Assembly: GCF_029457495.1 (NCBI RefSeq)
Contig: NZ_CP120361.1
Location: 4,912,001-4,976,000, forward strand
Reading direction: 5' to 3'
DNA from: Chelativorans sp. AA-79
GTDB lineage: Bacteria > Pseudomonadota > Alphaproteobacteria > Rhizobiales > Rhizobiaceae
DNA: 64,000 nt
Of this stretch, positions 9,623-17,815 are shown piece after piece (the first letter of the stretch is position 1; each line of letters opens with the position of its first letter). Below the pieces are notes generated by a model. That model worked only from the letters and a program-made list of their open reading frames with translations. It was not told where the DNA came from and did not search any database. The position numbers were made by a program, and so were the translations under genes.

Positions 9623-10872
9623 CAGAACCTCCACATCTGGCTGAGAACCTTTGTGGGCACGAAGGTCGAATGATAGGAGCGGTCGAAAGCAAGTTCTTGG
9701 ACGAATGCCCACACGCGGATCGGATGCAGGACGCACGTGCAGTAAAATCCGTAGCCGAGCGCGTAAGGCAGCAGCCGAGCGGTAGACGCGCGCTCCGAGA
9801 GCGTGATCGCGACCAGGAACGAAAAGGTCCCGATCAGCGAATAGGCGAATCCCGTCATCATCAGGATGACGACCGCGAACGCGCCGTATGCAGCCAGGAG
9901 CCACACCACATAAAGGACGAAGGCGAAGGGCAAGACGATGGAGAATATCAACACGTCCAGCGTATTGGTCGTGTCACGCAACGACACATGAGGCGCCCAT
10001 GGGCTGAGCAGCATCCGGAACTTGCGCAGATTGAGCCGGGCCAGATCGCTTTCCCAGCGCAATCGCTGTTGAATGAGTGCCTGCATTGTCGATGGCGCGT
10101 CTGTGAGGGCCCACGCCTCGGCCGCAAAGGCCAGCCTCCATCCAGCACGCCGGAGCTTCATGGTGAGGTCAGTGTCCTCGCCGGGACCGGCATCCCATCC
10201 ACCTACCGAGTCGAGCGCTTCACGCCGGAAAGCAGCAAAAGCGCCGGATACCACCGGGAGTATCCCAAGCATTACACTGACTCGACGGCCGAGCGAGATT
10301 CCAACTGCGTACTCGATCGCCTGCATGTTGGCGAGGACAGATGCGCCTGCGTTTCGCACTCCGATATTGCCGCCGACGGCGCCAGTACTGGGGTCGTCAA
10401 AGGCAGCGACGATCGCCTCGATTGCGTCTCGATCGAAGGTTGTGTCCACGTCGGCGGAGACGATCACGTCGCCGGTGCAGAAGCGCAGGCCGAGATTAAG
10501 GGCGGCGCTCTTCCCGCCGCGCAGAGTTGTCGAAACCAAGACGTCGATTCGGCCCTGCTCCTTCATCTGTCGCGCAATGCTCGCGCTGTTGTCGGTAGAG
10601 CCGTCGTCCACCACCACGATCTGCAAGTTGCGGAAGGTCTGTTCGCGCAAAGAGGTCACGGTCTTCACGATGCCACTGGCGCCGTTGTGGCAAGGCAGAA
10701 CAATGCTGACGGAAGATATCTTGCAGGGCCAGCCGGTCGCCTTCGCCGAATCCTTGCGGAGAAAACCGGCAGTGAAGTTCGCGATCAGGAATCGCGGCCC
10801 CTCGAAGAAAATCAGGTACCAGAACATCGCGACAAGGCTTGCCCCATCGAGGCTCGTCAGGAACGATAGCAT
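9622..10872 (-). CDS. Processive family 2 glycosyltransferase (second of a tandem pair)
   Basis: A 416-residue inner-membrane GT2. Helix at about 10-38, cytoplasmic GT-A domain with VVVDDGS (86-92), DVD (141-143), GEDTD (231-235) and QRLRW (269-273), then at least three C-terminal membrane segments (about 295-390). Asp, DxD, ED and QxxRW are the marks of processive synthases such as Alg8, BcsA and hyaluronan synthase. GGGAGAAAT precedes the ATG. It lies 64 bp after a paralogous GT2 and its stop overlaps the HlyD-like gene by 1 bp. It has none of the PilZ domain found in BcsA. Product is not determinable from sequence; a uronate-containing polymer is inferred from the neighbours. Confidence 0.9.
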   Translation of the reverse strand: MLSFLTSLDGASLVAMFWYLIFFEGPRFLIANFTAGFLRKDSAKATGWPCKISSVSIVLPCHNGASGIVKTVTSLREQTFRNLQIVVVDDGSTDNSASIARQMKEQGRIDVLVSTTLRGGKSAALNLGLRFCTGDVIVSADVDTTFDRDAIEAIVAAFDDPSTGAVGGNIGVRNAGASVLANMQAIEYAVGISLGRRVSVMLGILPVVSGAFAAFRREALDSVGGWDAGPGEDTDLTMKLRRAGWRLAFAAEAWALTDAPSTMQALIQQRLRWESDLARLNLRKFRMLLSPWAPHVSLRDTTNTLDVLIFSIVLPFAFVLYVVWLLAAYGAFAVVILMMTGFAYSLIGTFSFLVAITLSERASTARLLPYALGYGFYCTCVLHPIRVWAFVQELAFDRSYHSTFVPTKVLSQMWRF

Positions 10873-10936
10873 CGCTATTTCTCCCGTTCCGCGCCGTTCC
10901 CGCGCAAGGCGTATGCAGCAAGACTTTCTCCCGACA

Positions 10937-12205
10937 TCAGAAATCCTCCGCCTGATTGAGGACCCGGCTTGGCACGTAGGTGTCCTTGTAGGAGCGGCGG
11001 AAAATCAGCTCGTCCAGGTAGGCGTACACGGCAATCGCGCGCAGCACATAAGCATTAAACAGGGCGTAGCCCGGCACATACAGCAGCAGACCCAGGCGGC
11101 CGTAGTGGTCTGAGACCGATGCGGCAATCAAGAACGAGATCAGCGCGCTTGTCATGTAGACGATGGTGACAACGCCCAGAATGACCCACGCGAAGGTGCC
11201 GAAATGTGCGAACAGCCAGACAATGTAGACAAAGAAGCTGGCCGGCAGGATGGCTTGGAAATAGATGATGTCCAGAGTGCCGAGCGCATCGGCGGCTGAG
11301 AAGTTGTGCCGCGACGTGTCGAACATGCGGGCGAATTTGCGTACACGTACCCGGACCAGGGTCCGGTTCCAACGCAAGCGTTGGCGGACCAGTGCCAGCA
11401 CCGTGTCAGGTACATCGGTCAGCGCCCAGGCGTTTGGCTGGAAACGGATTTTCCAACCGGTCCGGCGCAGCTTCACCGTGATGTCGGCGTCCTCGCCGGG
11501 GCCAACCTCCCAACCGCCGACCGACATGAGAGCCTCGCGCCGGAACGCACCGAAGGCTCCCGAGACGATGAAGACGATGTCCAGCATGTCGGTGACGCGT
11601 CGGCCAAGGGATATAGAAAGCAGGTACTGGATTGCCTGGAATTTTGCGATGACCGAGGCGTTGGGATTGCGTACGGCCAAGTTGCCGGCGACGGCGCCCA
11701 CCCTCGGATCCTGGAATGGCTCAGTTACCTTTTCGAGCGCGTCGCGATCGAAACTGGTGTCGATGTCCGCGATGATCACTATATCGCCGGTGCAGTAAGT
11801 CAGGCCAAGATTCGCGGCCGCGCTCTTGCCTCCGCGCAAGCCAGTCGCGACAAAGACGTCGATCAGGCCCTCGGATTTAAGCTGCTGCCCAACGGACATC
11901 ATGTCGTCGGTCGAGCCGTCGTCGACGACGACGACCTGAGTGATGCTGCGCGTTTGGTCGCGCAATCCGATCACCGTCTGTCGGAGCGACGCGCCCTCGT
12001 TGTGCCCAGGCATCAGAACACTCAAGGAAAGAGGGCGGACGGGATCAGGCTGCGGCTCAGCTCGCCGAAACGCCTCCGTTGCTCCGATGACGAAGATCGC
12101 AATGAGAAAACGGGGCACCTCGAAGACCAGCATGTGCCAGAACATCGTAACGAACGCCGGCAGGTCGAGTTGATCGGCAAGATGAATGCTGTCGCTGAAC
12201 ATCAC
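10937..12205 (-). CDS. Processive family 2 glycosyltransferase (first of a tandem pair)
   Basis: A 422-residue membrane GT2 closely similar in layout to the next gene: N-terminal helix (17-42), VVVVDDGSTD (91-100), DID (147-149), GEDAD (237-241), QRLRW (275-279), and C-terminal membrane helices. The two share blocks such as LRGGKSAA, ISLGRR, VSGAF.AFRREAL and the terminal YVPSRVL / FVPTKVL, so they arose by duplication yet differ clearly elsewhere. The start is GTG at 12205 or ATG at 12202; either overlaps the stop of the TackOD1 gene (GTGATG), giving translational coupling. Both paralogs keep all catalytic motifs, so neither is obviously a dead subunit. They may form a heteromer or make alternating linkages. 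Confidence 0.9.
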   Translation of the reverse strand: MMFSDSIHLADQLDLPAFVTMFWHMLVFEVPRFLIAIFVIGATEAFRRAEPQPDPVRPLSLSVLMPGHNEGASLRQTVIGLRDQTRSITQVVVVDDGSTDDMMSVGQQLKSEGLIDVFVATGLRGGKSAAANLGLTYCTGDIVIIADIDTSFDRDALEKVTEPFQDPRVGAVAGNLAVRNPNASVIAKFQAIQYLLSISLGRRVTDMLDIVFIVSGAFGAFRREALMSVGGWEVGPGEDADITVKLRRTGWKIRFQPNAWALTDVPDTVLALVRQRLRWNRTLVRVRVRKFARMFDTSRHNFSAADALGTLDIIYFQAILPASFFVYIVWLFAHFGTFAWVILGVVTIVYMTSALISFLIAASVSDHYGRLGLLLYVPGYALFNAYVLRAIAVYAYLDELIFRRSYKDTYVPSRVLNQAEDF

Positions 12206-13599
12206 TGCAGATCCTGCAGGAGAACGCCTATGCGCTCGTTCTCGAATATCTCGATATTGATCTCGAGATGCGGCTGTATCGTGCGGGCGATTGCACCGCG
12301 TATCCGCTCGAGTTCGGCTTCGGCGCTGGCAGCGTCGGTCTCGCTCAAGCAGGCGACGATGCCGGCTGGAAGACCTGCCACAACATCACCAGAGCGCATG
12401 TTTTCGACGACCAGCTCGCGCATCAACTGGCAGACTTCGACGGCCCCGCGCCGGCCAACCTGCTTTGCCAGCCCGTCGGCATCGATGGTCAGTCGCCACG
12501 CGGTAATCGGCCGTCGATGTTGCTGAGCGACCGACAGGCTGTGGCCAAGGATAAGACGAAAGTCGCGAAGGGAGCAGCCGTTTCGAACTTCGGCCGAGTC
12601 GGCATGCGGCAGCGCAGACGCACGTAGAGCCGACAGACCGTCGGCGAGAAATTCGTAATGATACCAGTCCCGCCGGCCGGCGTCGTCACCAGAGGTGTAC
12701 CTACCGCAACTGGCACAGATGAACCCCACTTCCGGCTCGGTCATGGATTCGCCGCATGCCTGGCATTCAACCACCATGCCCGGCTTGTCGTAGTCGACGC
12801 CATAGTGGCGCAGCAGCTTGTGGCATTTGGGGCAGACATAGCCGTCGCGATGCTCGAATGTCCGCTGGGCTGCCTGGAAGCCGCATGAATAGTGGTGCAC
12901 AAGCGAGTGCTCGGTCAAATGGCTCGAATGGCAGTTGATGCAGCTTTCCCGAGCATGCAGCTGCGAGGAATCGCAATGGTCGCAAACGTGAAGCCGCTCA
13001 TAGAAACGGCGTCTGACAAGACCCGCCTCCGCCAAGTTTTCGAGCACCGAGCGGGCGTTTGCGATGCCGAGCAGAAGAGGATAGCCGATCATTTGCGGAG
13101 AGCATGGCTCCCATTGCCCCTCGATGACGCTGTTGCGCGTGTAGGCAAGCGCAAGGGCGAGCAGCCCGTTTCGGTCTGCCCCCTGAGGAATGCGTGGCAG
13201 CGCCGACACCCGCGCCACAAGCGGTTCCAACGAAGCGATGGCCGCCGCAACGGACGCTGCTGTCGGCTGCGCCACGACAATATCGGCGCGTGCACCAAAC
13301 ACGCTGGACGTCGTCACGAGCGGTGCTGCGGGATTGCTGCAACGGGCCAGGATGTTTTCGAAAACACCCTTTGCCGATGGGTTCGGCGCGACGAACAGAT
13401 CGAAATCGTCCTCGGGATCGGAGACGAACTCGATCTTGTCGCTCGATCGCAGATTCTTCCGGTATTGATCTTCAACGAGACACAGGATGCGCCAATGCTT
13501 GTCTGGCGCGGCCTTCTGCCTGTGCAAAAGCAGGGTTGTTCCGGACTCTCGGACGACACCCACCTGATCAGATGCGAAATCTGCTTTCCAAATCGTCAA
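12202..13599 (-). CDS. TackOD1 zinc-binding protein with degenerate GGDEF domain, probable polysaccharide regulator
   Basis: A 465-residue soluble protein. Residues 35-135 look like a receiver-type alpha/beta fold without a clear phosphoacceptor. Residues 200-300 hold 11 cysteines (206, 209, 220, 223, 239, 256, 259, 279, 282, 295, 298) in CxxC pairs plus HHYSCG, the pattern I know from the TackOD1 (Thaumarchaeal output domain 1) family. Residues 345-450 align with a GGDEF domain: RSGDVVAG at 402-409, then PAGIV (411-415) exactly where GGDEF should be, then a SETDAASAEAELERIR helix. The catalytic motif is lost but RxxD (402-405), the inhibitory c-di-GMP site, is kept as in PelD. Start is TTG with GAGG upstream. 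It heads the GT2 operon and is translationally coupled to it, so a regulatory subunit is inferred. Confidence 0.82.
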   Translation of the reverse strand: MTIWKADFASDQVGVVRESGTTLLLHRQKAAPDKHWRILCLVEDQYRKNLRSSDKIEFVSDPEDDFDLFVAPNPSAKGVFENILARCSNPAAPLVTTSSVFGARADIVVAQPTAASVAAAIASLEPLVARVSALPRIPQGADRNGLLALALAYTRNSVIEGQWEPCSPQMIGYPLLLGIANARSVLENLAEAGLVRRRFYERLHVCDHCDSSQLHARESCINCHSSHLTEHSLVHHYSCGFQAAQRTFEHRDGYVCPKCHKLLRHYGVDYDKPGMVVECQACGESMTEPEVGFICASCGRYTSGDDAGRRDWYHYEFLADGLSALRASALPHADSAEVRNGCSLRDFRLILGHSLSVAQQHRRPITAWRLTIDADGLAKQVGRRGAVEVCQLMRELVVENMRSGDVVAGLPAGIVACLSETDAASAEAELERIRGAIARTIQPHLEINIEIFENERIGVLLQDLQ

Positions 13600-14199
13600 T
13601 GGTGGTCCTCGGCGTTTTCGGCCGTTCCGGACAATTGCTCTGGTCCTTCGGCGAATACTACGAACGTGCCGGGTAGCGGCGTTTCATTTCGCCAGGGATC
13701 TGTATCTGATAACGAGGCAGCAGCTATCGCAGCGGCAGCATGCCCATAGACCCAGTTGGCGTTGTCATCTCTCCAGCATTCCTATGGAACACTCAAGATA
13801 ACGAGAGAAAAAATATTTAAGCAATTCTTCATGTACGAGAAAATAGTTGTATTTGAAGTAATGCATAACACGTACAGTGCCGATTCACACCTCTTTTGGT
13901 CGAAAGATGGGGTATATAGGATCCTCAAAGTTGATGGCCCGTCTGGTCAGATGAGATCCTGCAACTACGCGATCGTTCGCGCTGCGCTGGCGTGCCCTAC
14001 CGATATTGGACCGTTCTGAGCTGGAATTTTCCAGCTATGCTGCCTTCCTATTCGGTGCTGCCGCGACGACACCATCCAGGCGGCTGGGAGCAAATGGCTA
14101 AAGTGGTTCGGCCGCCGTCGTTAACCCCGCGTGGACAGCGTCGAAGCTGAGGACCGCCTCCACCCTTTCGAAGAGCGGGTTGAAATCCGCTGCTGCAAC
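13600..14199. other. 600-bp intergenic region with an AT-rich island
   Basis: It lies upstream of the polysaccharide operon and downstream of the kinase gene. Bases 13795-13935 are much richer in A and T than the rest of the window, which suits a regulatory region (H-NS/MucR-like silencers prefer such DNA) or foreign origin. Open frames here are short and not convincing. No RNA gene was recognised. Confidence 0.45.
13795..13824 (-). promoter_or_regulatory. Candidate promoter of the polysaccharide operon
   Basis: Reading the minus strand, TTGCTT (13824-13819) and TATCTT (13800-13795) are separated by 18 bp inside a strikingly AT-rich stretch. It would give a leader of about 190 nt before the TackOD1 gene. 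Pattern match only. Confidence 0.35.
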
Positions 14200-15519
14200 T
14201 CAGTGGATGGGAAACGACAGCCTGGCAATGAGACCGTTCGGCTGCCGGTCGAGGAACTCCAGCCTACCTCCGTGCGCTTGCGCGATTTCGGCAACGATCG
14301 AAAGCCCCAATCCAAAGCCGGCATTGGCGCCGCCGCGGGCAGTATCGATCTTGAAAAACGGCTCCAGAACGCGCGTCCTGTCCGGTTCCGGAATTCCCGG
14401 ACCGTCATCGATGACATCGATGGTCACCGTGCCGGCATTTTCCCGCAGCTCGACGATCACCGAGTTGCCGAATTTTGTGGCGTTGTCGCAAAGATTCGTA
14501 ACGGCACGGGTGATCGCAAGAGGCTTGCAGTTCGTGATCAGTCTGTTCGCCCCCCGATAGGTCACGTCGAAGCCGACATCGGAAAATTCGTTGCAGATCG
14601 TCTGAAGTGTGCTGGCGATATCCGTGCGCTCAACAGCTTCCTGATTGTGGTTGTCGCGCAAATAACCGAGGCTCTCGCTCAGCAATGTGTCGAGATGCTT
14701 GATGTCGGACAACATCGTGTCCCGGGTCGGCCCCTCGGGCAAACGCTCTGCCCTGAGCCGCAATCGCGTCAGCGGAGTGCGCAGGTCGTGGCTGATGCCG
14801 CGCAGCATGCGTGTTCGCGACTCCACCATGGTCGCGATCCGGTTGCGCATGCCGTTCAATGCTCTGGCGAGAGCGACGATCTCGACGCTGCCGCGTTCTT
14901 CAAAAACCTCCGCATGCGTCGAAATATCCGCGTTGGCCGCTGCGCGGGATATTCGCCTGAGAGGCAACGTAATGGCCCAGATGGCAAAGGCGGACAGCAG
15001 GAAAATCAGGGTGATCAGCGCGATCAGGTAATATGACCCGCGTACGGCGAAATTGTCCCACAGGAAGGAGTCGGAGGAAATCGGGGTGACCAGCATCGTC
15101 GCGTCATCCACCCTGAAGGCAACGACACGGTTGTCGTCCAGAAATGTCCTCCAGCCACCCAACGGGGGAACCAAATTGTCAGGCGGGAACAACCAATCGA
15201 TAGCTCGATCCCAGAATGTCTCCTTGCTGGATGTCGTTGTGAACTGCTCGCTCAAGGCGACGGGCTGCAATGTCGAATTCCAACCAGATCGCTGAGCGGC
15301 GTGAAGGATAATTGCTCTCTCACCGGGAGTTGCCGCTGCCAATAGCTCGCCAATCGCCTGAGCGCGTTCAGCAACCTGCTCGATATCGAGTCCCTCATAA
15401 TCCCTGACCCAGCGCTCAAGCACGGGCCCCCCCGTGACGACGATCAACAGTGCGAGCACGATTATAGCGGTGATCTGTCCATGAATGGTCCTTAGACCAA
15501 GAGGCATGCGCAATCTCAT
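14200..15519 (-). CDS. Two-component sensor histidine kinase (EnvZ-like)
   Basis: A 439-residue inner-membrane kinase: helix 1 at 15-32, a periplasmic sensor of ~125 residues, helix 2 at about 162-186, HAMP linker, HisKA phosphoacceptor GISHDLRTPL with His244, and an HATPase domain with the N box (NLCDNATKFG), DDGPGI and GFGLGLSIV. Asp-Leu after the His (HDLRTPLT) is typical of kinases paired with OmpR-type regulators. The matching regulator is at 17015-17737, separated by a divergent outer-membrane-protein gene, but a shared operator motif ties the three together. The signal sensed is unknown. Confidence 0.92.
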   Translation of the reverse strand: MRLRMPLGLRTIHGQITAIIVLALLIVVTGGPVLERWVRDYEGLDIEQVAERAQAIGELLAAATPGERAIILHAAQRSGWNSTLQPVALSEQFTTTSSKETFWDRAIDWLFPPDNLVPPLGGWRTFLDDNRVVAFRVDDATMLVTPISSDSFLWDNFAVRGSYYLIALITLIFLLSAFAIWAITLPLRRISRAAANADISTHAEVFEERGSVEIVALARALNGMRNRIATMVESRTRMLRGISHDLRTPLTRLRLRAERLPEGPTRDTMLSDIKHLDTLLSESLGYLRDNHNQEAVERTDIASTLQTICNEFSDVGFDVTYRGANRLITNCKPLAITRAVTNLCDNATKFGNSVIVELRENAGTVTIDVIDDGPGIPEPDRTRVLEPFFKIDTARGGANAGFGLGLSIVAEIAQAHGGRLEFLDRQPNGLIARLSFPIH

Positions 15520-15605
15520 ATCCCTACATCAGGGCGCCGATGTCGCCGAACGATCTGAGGTTGATGCTTGATAACATGACGAGAACCGGCCTGCCCAAGG
15601 GTGAT

Positions 15606-15623
15606 TGTTAAGTTTTATTCCAG
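15606..15623 (-). promoter_or_regulatory. Predicted regulator-binding motif, copy A (before the kinase gene)
   Basis: On the minus strand the sequence is CTGGAATAAAACTTAACA, ending 87 bp before the kinase start. It matches copies B and C (CTGCAACAAA-N2-TTAACA) except at two positions. The half-elements are about 10 bp apart, one helical turn, as in OmpR/PhoB-type sites. Confidence 0.6.
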
Positions 15624-15665
15624 CAACAGTCGCCGGTACGGATCACATGCCTCGGTGCCTTCCGC

Positions 15666-15683
15666 CTGCAACAAAGCTTAACA
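15666..15683 (+). promoter_or_regulatory. Predicted regulator-binding motif, copy B (before the MipA/OmpV gene)
   Basis: CTGCAACAAAGCTTAACA on the plus strand, ending 100 bp before the MipA/OmpV start. It contains CAACA and TAACA as a direct repeat with 10-bp period. Confidence 0.6.
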
Positions 15684-15783
15684 TAATGACATGCTCGACG
15701 CGGCTCCCCTGTGACACCTAGGGTCGTCAACGTCCCGCCGTTCGATCGAGTTGGGCGGCGGCGACAACTCGTTTGGAGCCCTC

Positions 15784-16638
15784 ATGTTTTTCACTAAGCA
15801 CAACAGCAGGCGTGCTTCGTCCTGCGCCTTCGGCGCCGCAATGGGTGTCATGGGAACGGTATCCAGCGCAGTCGCGGCCGACCTTGCTGCTGCACAGAAG
15901 CCACCCGAACCAGCATTTGATCAAGAGCAGTTCGACCAACGATTCAACCAGCCCGAACGGAACTGGAGCCTGATCGTCGGCGGCGGCGGTGAGTACGGGC
16001 CTGTTTATGAAGGTAGTGGCGACTTCGAGATCAGCCCGATTCCTCTCGTTCTGTTCACCTATGGCGAATGGCTAGCGATCGATCCCTCGGGAATCACCGT
16101 CACACCTCTCCGGCACAAGGGCTTCTCGCTTTCCGGGAAGGTCGGTTACGAAACGGGCAGAGACGCCGATGATCACGATCGGCTTCGCGGCCTGGGCGAC
16201 ATCGATTTCGCTGCCACGGTGGGCGCCAAGGCGGCATATGAGTGGGGGCCGGTCGAGCTTTATGCCGAAGTCGAGCAAACGATAGATGGCAGCGAAAGCC
16301 TCATCGGCACGTTCGGTATCGGGTATTCCACACCTGTAACCGAAAGGCTTATCCTCGGCGCCAGTGCCGAGGCAATCGTGGCGAATGACAAGCATATGGA
16401 GGCCTATTTCGGCGTCAGTTCCGAGCAATCCGCAGCCTCCGGCCTGTCGGAATACAAGGCCGAGGCGGGCCTCAAGCGCGTCGACATTTCGGCGTCCGCG
16501 ACCTACCTGCTGAATGAGCACTGGCTTGTGCGCGGCGAGGCAGGCTTTGGGATATTGACCGGGGATGCTGCCGACAGCCCGATCGTGGAGGAGAAGCTGC
16601 AACCCTCGATCTCCCTTTTCGTGGGCTACAAGTTTTAG
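15784..16638 (+). CDS. MipA/OmpV-family outer membrane protein
   Basis: A 284-residue protein from ATG 15784, chosen because GGAG lies 5 bp upstream and a signal peptide follows (hydrophobic residues 12-28, cleavage near AVAA). A TTG 33 bp upstream is in frame but unsupported. The mature protein has the MipA/OmpV pattern: WSLIVGGGGEYGPVYEGS near the start, repeated amphipathic beta strands, and a C-terminal strand ending in aromatic Phe (LFVGYKF), the usual BAM signal. MipA was described as a scaffold for murein enzymes; OmpV relatives are porin-like. It lies divergently between the kinase and regulator genes and carries its own copy of their motif, so it is a likely regulatory target. A strong terminator follows. 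Confidence 0.88.
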   Translation: MFFTKHNSRRASSCAFGAAMGVMGTVSSAVAADLAAAQKPPEPAFDQEQFDQRFNQPERNWSLIVGGGGEYGPVYEGSGDFEISPIPLVLFTYGEWLAIDPSGITVTPLRHKGFSLSGKVGYETGRDADDHDRLRGLGDIDFAATVGAKAAYEWGPVELYAEVEQTIDGSESLIGTFGIGYSTPVTERLILGASAEAIVANDKHMEAYFGVSSEQSAASGLSEYKAEAGLKRVDISASATYLLNEHWLVRGEAGFGILTGDAADSPIVEEKLQPSISLFVGYKF

Positions 16639-16693
16639 GTCCGCTGGCCGAAAGCTGGTTTAAGACACTGCAAAACACGTGTTTGCGGATAGG

Positions 16694-16723
16694 AGAGCCG
16701 AGGGTGTCGCCCTCGGCTCTTTG
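16694..16723 (+). terminator. Rho-independent terminator after the MipA/OmpV gene
   Basis: A perfect 11-bp stem (AGAGCCGAGGG / CCCTCGGCTCT) with a 5-base loop TGTCG is followed by TTG. It lies 56 bp after the stop codon. Confidence 0.75.
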
Positions 16724-16742
16724 TCGTGCGCGCCCGCCGCCT

Positions 16743-17014
16743 TCAGTACAAAGTCACCCGCGGCAGGCAGAGAAGTAGTACTGTCTGCTCCTGCGCAAGA
16801 ACTCTGACCAGAGGGATCAGCAGGACGAAGATCATTCCGTTCAGGACGGTCCGCCGCCAAATGCCCGGATCAACGGTTAGCGCATCGACATCCCGCCACA
16901 GCCCCGGCCGCGGAAGAAAGCGGGGGACCGAGCGGCGATAGGCGTAGTAAGCTGGTCCGTGAACGGTGGCAATGGCAGTGATGCCCGTCGGACATCGGGC
17001 GGCAGACGGTCTGC
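16743..17014 (-). other. Region downstream of the response regulator with a hydrophobic open frame
   Basis: On the minus strand the frame open to 16743 encodes a segment with RSVPRFLPRPGLWRDVDAL and then a hydrophobic stretch LNGMIFVLLIPLVRVL. It resembles a small one-helix membrane protein, but I found no good start codon or ribosome site, and the upstream part overlaps the regulator gene. It may be a remnant or chance. Nothing else is seen between 16724 and 17014. Confidence 0.25.
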
Positions 17015-17737
17015 CTACGCTTCCTCGACGATGGCGGTAAACACGTATCCGCCCAGCCGCACCGTCTGCAGTAAGGCAGGCTCCTTGGGATCGGCCTCGA
17101 TCTTCTGGCGAAGGCGGCTGATGTGGACGTCGATGCTGCGCTCGATCGGCCCGGCAAGTCCGGAATGCGTCGTCGAGAGTAGCTCTTCGCGCGTGATCAC
17201 GCGACCCGGGTTCCGGCAAAAAGCCAGCAAGAGATCGAATTCCGTCGTCGTCAAAGCGATGCGCGCATTGCTCGGGTCGTGAAGTTGACGACGCACGGGA
17301 TCGATCTGCCACCCATCGAACCGAAGCTTTCGTTGCGCGGTGTTCTTGACCATTCCATAAGAGGCCCTCCGCAAAAGACTGCGCACACGCGCGACGACCT
17401 CCCGGGGGCTGAATGGCTTCGTCACGTAATCGTCAGCGCCGACCTCCAGCCCGACGATCCTGTCGACCTCCTCGCCAAGCGCCGTCAGCAAAATGATCGG
17501 GATGGTCTTCTCGGAACGGATTTTCCTGCAGAGGCTCAGTCCGTCCTCGCCCGGCAGCATGACATCGAGGATGATGAGATCGAATGAATTGTTGCGCAGA
17601 AGCGACTGCATCACGCGGCCATCTTCCGCAACGGTCGGGATCATCCCGTTGTCCTGCATGGTCAGGGCAAGCAGATTTGCGATTTCCGAATCGTCCTCAA
17701 CGATCAGGATCTGCGCATTTGCCGTATTCGGTTGCAT
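17015..17737 (-). CDS. OmpR-family response regulator
   Basis: A 240-residue regulator from ATG 17737 (AAGAGG upstream); an in-frame start 33 bp earlier is less likely. Receiver domain with acidic pair EDD (14-16), phosphoacceptor Asp58 in LIILDVMLPG, Thr in ILLTALG and Lys in VTKPFSP. The C-terminal winged helix contains LTTTEFDLLLAF, RVITREELL, RSIDVHISRLRQKIE and LLQTVRLGGYVF, all typical of OmpR-type DNA-binding domains. It is the likely partner of the kinase at 14200-15519. A copy of the shared motif lies 61 bp before its start, implying autoregulation. Confidence 0.93.
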   Translation of the reverse strand: MQPNTANAQILIVEDDSEIANLLALTMQDNGMIPTVAEDGRVMQSLLRNNSFDLIILDVMLPGEDGLSLCRKIRSEKTIPIILLTALGEEVDRIVGLEVGADDYVTKPFSPREVVARVRSLLRRASYGMVKNTAQRKLRFDGWQIDPVRRQLHDPSNARIALTTTEFDLLLAFCRNPGRVITREELLSTTHSGLAGPIERSIDVHISRLRQKIEADPKEPALLQTVRLGGYVFTAIVEEA

Positions 17738-17797
17738 GAAGCCTCTTGCCCCTGTTGGCGTAAAATGCACGCCGGAGAAAGTCAGGATATTTCGGTT

Positions 17798-17815
17798 TGT
17801 TAAATTTTGTTGCAG
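17798..17815 (-). promoter_or_regulatory. Predicted regulator-binding motif, copy C (before the response regulator)
   Basis: On the minus strand CTGCAACAAAATTTAACA, 61 bp before the regulator start. It is identical to copy B apart from the two central bases. Confidence 0.6.

Noticed and set aside
9623..9904. N-terminal extension of the HlyD-like protein
   Set aside because: The extension runs antiparallel to nothing but over the 3' end of the GT2 gene in another frame and lacks protein character; the TGATG junction gives a better start.
13756..14019. An 87-codon plus-strand open frame in the AT-rich island
   Set aside because: It has no ribosome site, unusual composition and overlaps the likely promoter of the polysaccharide operon.
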